Source of the DNA: Nocardia pneumoniae NBRC 100136
GTDB taxonomy: Bacteria; Actinomycetota; Actinomycetes; Mycobacteriales; Mycobacteriaceae
Assembly (NCBI RefSeq): GCF_000308755.1
Contig: NZ_BAGF01000067.1
Location: 1 to 46,522, forward strand
DNA: 46,522 bases
Direction: 5' to 3'
A program made the position numbers and the translations under genes. Shown in pieces: positions 42,352 to 46,522 of the stretch; position 1 is the stretch's first letter; every line of letters begins with the position of its first letter. Below the pieces are notes generated by a model. The model did not search any database, was not told the DNA's origin, and worked only from the letters and a program-made list of their open reading frames with translations.

Positions 42352-42371
42352 AGCGCGACAGGAGTAACCAT
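42348..42371 (-). CDS. Seven-codon leader ORF before the phosphotransferase
   Basis: ATG at 42371 is preceded at 6-nt spacing by GGGAGGAG, the strongest ribosome-binding site in this neighbourhood, and encodes MVTPVAL before TGA. The TGA overlaps the GTG of the phosphotransferase, which has no good site of its own. This looks like a translational-coupling leader. It could also be the relic of a longer gene. Confidence 0.45.
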   Translation of the reverse strand: MVTPVAL

Positions 42372-42453
42372 GCGGATCTCCTCCCGCATGTCAGTGCCCA
42401 AGAGGCGGGATCTCAGAGCGACGAGCGATGTTCCGATTCCAACATGGGCCACT

Positions 42454-42652
42454 TCAGACGCCAAGATCGTCGAACTCGCCCGCTTTGCACCCCTCCAGCC
42501 AGGCGGCGAACTCGGCGCGGGTGAACTCCAGGGTCCGGCTTCCGTACGTTGCCCTTGCGGACCAGTACGCCGCCCAGAGTTGCGACAATTCAAAGACAAG
42601 TCTCTGAGTTGGTGAAGCTCGACCTCCACGGGTCTAGGCTGTCCTTCAGCAT
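42454..42652 (-). pseudogene. Broken DUF397 gene
   Basis: Translation from the ATG at 42652 gives MLKDSLDPWRSSFTNSETC, the DUF397 N terminus, but hits a TGA two codons later. The same frame continues as IVATLGGVLVRKGNVRKPD, and the DUF397 ending LEFTRAEFAAWLEGCKAGEF lies in another frame up to TGA at 42454-42456. A stop plus a frameshift, or two frameshifts, therefore interrupt it. DUF397 proteins normally partner the preceding XRE-DUF5753 regulator, whose stop overlaps this start (ATGCTGA). Confidence 0.65.
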
Positions 42653-43491
42653 CTCTCCGGCTCGAGCACTGAACCCCGGCCTGGCTCGGTACGATCCCTA
42701 CTCCAATTCTCGGCCAGCCGCAATATGTACTGACGTGAGTCCTTTGGAGACAACGCGATCCGGCACGCGTGGTCGAATACAGCTGAGAAAGAGGCGACTT
42801 CGGCCGCATCGGTAATGAACTGTCCACTACCATGCCTTTCGAAATGCACCCGTTCAGAGCCTCCCCACGGGTGGGCCATGATCGTGAAGTCCCCCATCCG
42901 CAGGGCTTCGTACATTCCTGTGTCGAAGGTGCTGATTCTGATCGTTACGTTCGGCAGGTCCGCTAGTTCGGCCATCGCAGTCAACTGCTCTGCCATCACC
43001 GAACCGTCGCCCATACGAAGATGCAGAACCGACTCCGGCTGGACAACGTCAATCGACAGATCACCATTGCGTACACGCTTCTGTCTATGGAGTCGCTGGT
43101 CGATCATCCGTCGGGTGGATGTGTCCGACATGCCAACAATGCCCACCGTGCTGCACATGCTTGCGAGATACCGAGGCGTCTGCAGTAGCCCGTGCACCGC
43201 CCTCGGCTCGTGTGTGCGAATCTTGGTCGCGGACTGCTCCATTGCGAGGTACGCCACCAACCACTCTGGTATCTCGTCAACCTGTGGCACGATGCCATTG
43301 AGCATCGCATCCAACTCCCGCATGGACACACCTATCGCCTCGGCATACCGCTCCCGCTGGGTCAGTTGCGGCGTGGATTCACCACGCTCCCACTTACCTA
43401 GCGTTGTTCTGTCGACCCCCACGAACTCTGCGATCTGCTCCTGAGTCTTCCCCGATGCCTTCCGCGCGTCGATCAGCCGCTTGCGTCGCAT
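42646..43491 (-). CDS. XRE-family regulator with DUF5753 domain
   Basis: The 281-residue protein begins with a helix-turn-helix (RLIDARKASGKTQEQIAEFV, GVDRTTLGKWERGESTP) and continues with the DUF5753 domain (IRTHEPRAVHGLLQTPRYLA, RQKRV, LHLRMGDGSVMAEQLTAMAE). This is the actinobacterial WhiJ-type architecture, usually encoded next to a small DUF397 protein that modulates it, and sometimes linked to development or antibiotic control. Here the DUF397 partner downstream is broken, so the regulator may be free-running. The ATG at 43491 starts a basic MRRKRL sequence. Confidence 0.87.
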   Translation of the reverse strand: MRRKRLIDARKASGKTQEQIAEFVGVDRTTLGKWERGESTPQLTQRERYAEAIGVSMRELDAMLNGIVPQVDEIPEWLVAYLAMEQSATKIRTHEPRAVHGLLQTPRYLASMCSTVGIVGMSDTSTRRMIDQRLHRQKRVRNGDLSIDVVQPESVLHLRMGDGSVMAEQLTAMAELADLPNVTIRISTFDTGMYEALRMGDFTIMAHPWGGSERVHFERHGSGQFITDAAEVASFSAVFDHACRIALSPKDSRQYILRLAENWSRDRTEPGRGSVLEPERC

Positions 43492-43665
43492 GGACGCATC
43501 ATAGACATCTCTTGATCGCCGTGGATCACATTCGTTTGAAGCGTCAAGCTATCAATGCGCCCGGGAGGGAAGTGACGCCGCGAAACCCTTCGCAACCCGA
43601 TCCGACGCCGTCATCACGTCGGCCGGGCGCACCCACAGACATGAACAGGCATCCAGGGGGTCACT

Positions 43666-44103
43666 ATGTCCGCATCCGCCGTAGCGGACGCGCTCGGCCG
43701 CTGTCACTACTACCGCACCGTGTGCCAATTGCCGTGCCACATCGATGGATCCGGACGGATCGCGGTCACTATCGGCGGTCGAGTCCGCGCGCTCACAACT
43801 CCGGAACCACTTGGCCGCGCGATCAGTGAATATCTGCTTGCCCGGTCGCTGGCAGGACCGGTCGTGTGGCACCGATCGCGGCGATACACGTTCCTCGCAG
43901 CCTATTCCGCTGAGTCCGAGGACAATTCGCTGTACGCACGCACTCTGCTGCGCACCAACTCGCTGATCATCCCGCCGCTCGGCCTTGTCGCACTCCCGTC
44001 CCCCAGTGACCACGTCTACCGCCGATGGATAGAACCGGCTCGCGACGGCTACCGGCCATGCCTGAAGACTGTGCTCGACGCCCTGATTGCCTGCGCGCCA
44101 TGA
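43666..44103 (+). CDS. Hypothetical protein
   Basis: The 145-residue protein is not recognised. It is soluble and has a beta-rich centre (GRIAVTIGGRVRAL, GPVVWHRSRRYTFLAAY) and a Pro-rich, Trp-containing C-terminal part (GLVALPSPSDHVYRRWIEP). The ATG follows GGGGGT. Its stop overlaps the next start as ATGA. It is the first of four overlapping small genes (43666-44676), divergent from the XRE regulator, with 174 bases between; that layout suggests it is controlled by the regulator. Confidence 0.5.
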   Translation: MSASAVADALGRCHYYRTVCQLPCHIDGSGRIAVTIGGRVRALTTPEPLGRAISEYLLARSLAGPVVWHRSRRYTFLAAYSAESEDNSLYARTLLRTNSLIIPPLGLVALPSPSDHVYRRWIEPARDGYRPCLKTVLDALIACAP

Positions 44104-44315
44104 GCGGCCCCGCGACACCTCGTCCTGGCGAGCCCGACTTTCACCTGAGCATCATCCTGCGGGGAGCCCGGCTGGACTACGCCGCCTGCCGCACCGCAGC
44201 ACTCCGCTTCATCACCGAATGGCACGCCCGCCAGCACGAACCGATCACCGTCATTCCCGGCCCTACACACGGCCTCGTTCGGCTGCCCTGCGAGCGACTC
44301 TACCTCGGGCCATGA
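44100..44315 (+). CDS. Small hypothetical protein
   Basis: The 71-residue protein is not recognised. It reads as a short beta strand (FHLSIILRGARLDY), a helix (AACRTAALRFITEWHARQH) and a final strand (ITVIPGPTHGLVRL). Both ends overlap neighbours by ATGA, so it is translated as part of a coupled chain. Codon use is like that of real genes in the window. Function is unknown. Confidence 0.5.
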   Translation: MSGPATPRPGEPDFHLSIILRGARLDYAACRTAALRFITEWHARQHEPITVIPGPTHGLVRLPCERLYLGP

Positions 44316-44539
44316 ACCTGTTGCGGTTACTCGGAAGGTCCCCACCTGTTCGTCCGGCGTCGACAATGCCGTTCACCCGGCCGGGACGGCATCGTGGTGT
44401 TCATCTGACCGACGTGTTGGCGTTCCGGCAGTACCGCCGTGCCGAGCGTGCCGCCGGATTGTCCGAGCTGACCAGGATTTCCGAAGATTTGGGTCTTTAC
44501 GACGATGTTCCCTCAGAACCGCTCAGGCGACATGACTGA
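44312..44539 (+). CDS. Remnant of an excisionase-type HTH antitoxin
   Basis: The 75-residue product contains MPFTRPGRHRGVHLTDVLAF followed by RQYRRAERAAGLSELTRISE and DLGLYDD. This is the wing and tail of the MerR/excisionase-like domain found in antitoxins paired with PIN toxins. The recognition helices that should precede it are missing: the N terminus (MNLLRLLGRSPPVRP) has no such pattern. Its stop overlaps the following ATG (TGATG), the usual spacing in such toxin-antitoxin pairs. It may still bind a toxin, but DNA binding is unlikely. Confidence 0.55.
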   Translation: MNLLRLLGRSPPVRPASTMPFTRPGRHRGVHLTDVLAFRQYRRAERAAGLSELTRISEDLGLYDDVPSEPLRRHD

Positions 44540-44676
44540 TGCAGCGGGTATTCCTCGAGACTTGCGTCCACGGATCCGGGCTTGGAGCATCGCTGACCGC
44601 CCGCACACCGCCACACGGTCTCCAGCAGCCGACGGTGTCAACAATCAGAGCGGAACGGGAGGCACAGCGGCAGTAG
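44539..44676 (+). pseudogene. Truncated PIN-domain toxin remnant
   Basis: The 45-codon frame starts MQRVFLETCVHGSG, which resembles the first strand of PIN toxins (FLDTCVL-type) where the first catalytic acid sits; here that position is Glu. The match ends after about 12 residues and the frame stops at TAG inside the 3' end of the convergent NERD gene. Starting at TGATG after the antitoxin remnant supports its origin as a toxin gene start. It is probably non-functional. Confidence 0.4.
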
Positions 44677-46522
44677 ATCGAATCGAGCCGGGGTTTCGGT
44701 GACGGTTGGGGGTGGTGGGACCACCTCGGTGGTGGGCGGGGGCTCGGTGGTCGGTGGGGGCAATGGGGTCTGCTGTACGGCGTCGCCCTGCGGGGTGGAG
44801 CAGGCGGCGGCCAGCACCCAGATGGTGCCGATGACGACTGCGATCAATGCCACCGCCGCGATCTGCTGGGGACGGTGGCGGACCGGGCCTGGTTGGTCGG
44901 GCGTGCTGGTGCGCGTGCGTGGAGGCACAGTGATCATTTGCCGGAGATCGGCGATGCGTGGGCGACGTTCGACGAGGCGCGGTGCGGTGGGTCGTCGCGG
45001 TGGACGGGCTTCGGTCTGCTCGTCGGACCACCATTGCGGCAGATTCGGCAGAGGTGACGGTGTGGAGTGAGGGCGCGATGGCTGGGCGTCGGACTCGATC
45101 CACGACGACCACCGGTCCGTGAAGGGTGACGACAACGGAGCTGCTGGTTCTGCGACATCCGGCGTCGCATCCGACCGCGTGGGTTCGGGTGCTACAGGTC
45201 CCGATGCAAAGGAGATTGGCGCATAGGGGTCGGGCTCGGCGCGTTGCGTCTGTGCGTACCTTTGGGCGAGCAGACCGTCGAAGTGATGCGGCTTCGATAT
45301 CGGTTCCGCCTCATTGCCTTCCGGCTCCTCCGCGATATCGAGCGATTGCCGATCCTCGACCGACGGCGAAGTGTGTGCGTGTTGACGGCCTACCAGGTCG
45401 GGATCGACTGTCGCGTCTGACGCAACAGGTTCCGACGTCTCGGACCGCGCCCGGATGTGTGCCGCGGCGAGCGGCGGTGCTGGCCGGTCTGATTCGACCG
45501 CCGCCCTATTCCCTAGGTCCTCGTTCTCCAGCGGTTGCATCGAGCCGGATGCGCTGAGTTCCGGTGCTGTTGGCACCACGTCCGGCCGCTCGAGTGCGGA
45601 ATGCGACGACACCTCCACATCAGTAGCCACGCCGACCGCATCCGAGCCTTCCACGGAAAGCGTGCCATCGATTGCCGTTGGCACCACACCCGGCCGCTCG
45701 AGTGCGGAATGCGACGACACGTCCACATCAGCAGGTACGCCTACCGCATTCGAGCCGTCCGCGGAAAGCGTGCCATCGATTGCCGTTGGCACCACACCCG
45801 GCCGCTCGAATGTGGAATGCGACGACACGTCCACATCAGCACGCACGCCTACCGCATCCGAATCTTCTGCGGAAAGCATGCCGTCAATTGCTGTCGGCAC
45901 CGATTCCGGCCGCTCGAGCGCGGAATGCGACGACGGCACGTCCACATCAGTAGCCACGCCGACCGCGTCCGAGTCTTCCGCAGAAGGCAGCCCCTCGACC
46001 GGCGCTACTCCTTCGAGCACCACCGCGCTCTCGTCGCACAACGTCGACTCCGGCGGAAAACCGTCCGCGACAAGGTCTTCGACGCTGACCTGATCGGCGA
46101 GGTTCAAATCGCCCAGCAGGGCGTGCACGCGTTCGGCGGTCCAGATGAGCTTTCGGCTCGCCGTGCGGTGGAACCACGCACGCAACTCGACGGGAGTGTT
46201 CCCGAGTACCACCCCGCAACCCTTGCGCCGGGATTCTATGTTCAACGTGACGGTCGATTCCCGGGGCGGCACCACCACGATCAGGCCGTCGACGTACGCC
46301 TCGGGGTGGTGCTTGCGGACCAGTTCCTTCAGGTTGAAGACGTTGTTCGTCACCTGGTCGAACGGGCTGCTGTCGTCGTCGCCGACGGGGATCGGGTCGC
46401 CCTCGAACCCGGACAGCCGCCAGCGGCCGTTGGCCTGGACCGAGAGAACGCCGGTCATGGCTTCCGGCGCGGTGGCCTTTACGTCGATCACGACCGCCGC
46501 CCTAGGGGTGATCACGACCAGA
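44638..46522 (-). CDS. NERD-domain membrane protein with 36-residue repeats (5' end outside window)
   Basis: The frame is open to the window end (reading LVVITPRAAVVIDVKAT), so the true start lies beyond base 46522. The visible N-terminal part has the D-x-K motif and the following NNVFNLKELV and DGLIVVVP strands of the NERD nuclease-related domain. A middle region has four 36-residue repeats, followed by Pro-rich sequence, a transmembrane helix (QIAAVALIAVVIGTIWVLAA) and a Pro/Thr-rich tail. This suggests a membrane-anchored protein with a cytoplasmic nuclease-like domain. Its stop overlaps the PIN remnant on the other strand. Confidence 0.7.
   Translation of the reverse strand, partial: LVVITPRAAVVIDVKATAPEAMTGVLSVQANGRWRLSGFEGDPIPVGDDDSSPFDQVTNNVFNLKELVRKHHPEAYVDGLIVVVPPRESTVTLNIESRRKGCGVVLGNTPVELRAWFHRTASRKLIWTAERVHALLGDLNLADQVSVEDLVADGFPPESTLCDESAVVLEGVAPVEGLPSAEDSDAVGVATDVDVPSSHSALERPESVPTAIDGMLSAEDSDAVGVRADVDVSSHSTFERPGVVPTAIDGTLSADGSNAVGVPADVDVSSHSALERPGVVPTAIDGTLSVEGSDAVGVATDVEVSSHSALERPDVVPTAPELSASGSMQPLENEDLGNRAAVESDRPAPPLAAAHIRARSETSEPVASDATVDPDLVGRQHAHTSPSVEDRQSLDIAEEPEGNEAEPISKPHHFDGLLAQRYAQTQRAEPDPYAPISFASGPVAPEPTRSDATPDVAEPAAPLSSPFTDRWSSWIESDAQPSRPHSTPSPLPNLPQWWSDEQTEARPPRRPTAPRLVERRPRIADLRQMITVPPRTRTSTPDQPGPVRHRPQQIAAVALIAVVIGTIWVLAAACSTPQGDAVQQTPLPPPTTEPPPTTEVVPPPPTVTETPARFDLLPLCLPFRSDC
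45564..45998. repeat. 108-bp in-frame tandem repeat, four copies
   Basis: The anchor TTGGCACC (TCGGCACC in the last copy) recurs at 45570, 45678, 45786 and 45894, exactly 108 bp apart. Each unit encodes a 36-residue segment such as SSHSALERPGVVPTAIDGTL on the minus strand. The fourth copy has a 3-bp insertion. The array lies within the NERD protein gene. Confidence 0.88.

Overview
The window is high-GC actinobacterial DNA from a mycolic-acid-lineage organism, most likely Nocardia or a close relative. The support is a mycobacterial-type kgd (2-oxoglutarate decarboxylase) of about 1256 codons, ESX/type VII secretion partners (EspG-like, WXG100 and YxxxD proteins), a PtpB-type phosphatase, an XRE-DUF5753 regulator next to a DUF397 gene, and frequent GTG/TTG starts with 4-nt overlaps. 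No rRNA gene, CRISPR array, integrase or intact insertion sequence was seen.

Bases 1-11000 are mostly housekeeping: an iron-sulfur protein, an F420-type reductase-like protein, a secreted beta-propeller, an alpha/beta hydrolase, a three-gene ESX-associated cassette (3921-6485), DoxX-like, gamma carbonic anhydrase, phosphoribosyltransferase, nitrilase and DeaD helicase. Bases 11188-15105 hold a large TM0106-type nuclease-helicase relative that keeps its fold signatures but has lost most of its catalytic motifs and carries two sets of tandem repeats. Bases 15112-28176 hold a PLP-fold enzyme, a TetR ligand domain without its DNA-binding half, ptpB, an AMP ligase without its C-terminal domain, enoyl-CoA hydratase, glutathionyl-hydroquinone-reductase-like protein, a small ABC-2 transporter operon and a fused heterodimer-like ABC exporter with low-complexity inserts in both ATPase domains.

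Bases 28300-32070 are kgd, followed by a strong terminator. A decayed second copy of the kgd 3' end plus terminator lies at about 38694-38874. The 6.6 kb between the two copies looks like an inserted island. It carries a branched-chain-amino-acid-type ABC transporter (with a LivH-LivM-LivG fusion) and a minus-strand unit of a DUF7873-type protein gene, a circularly permuted tRNA gene, a tRNA-Asn-like gene with a defective acceptor stem, and a terminator. The permuted tRNA (3' half first, 7-nt linker, then 5' half) is the most striking observation here: all four stems pair perfectly and the usual tertiary-contact bases are present, with the break in the anticodon loop.

Bases 38957-46522 are accessory: a WXG100 pair coupled to a putative polymorphic toxin and candidate immunity gene, a phosphotransferase with a 7-codon upstream ORF, a broken DUF397 gene after its XRE partner, a chain of four overlapping small genes ending in remnants of an excisionase-type antitoxin and a PIN toxin, and a NERD-domain membrane protein with 36-residue repeats that runs off the end of the window.
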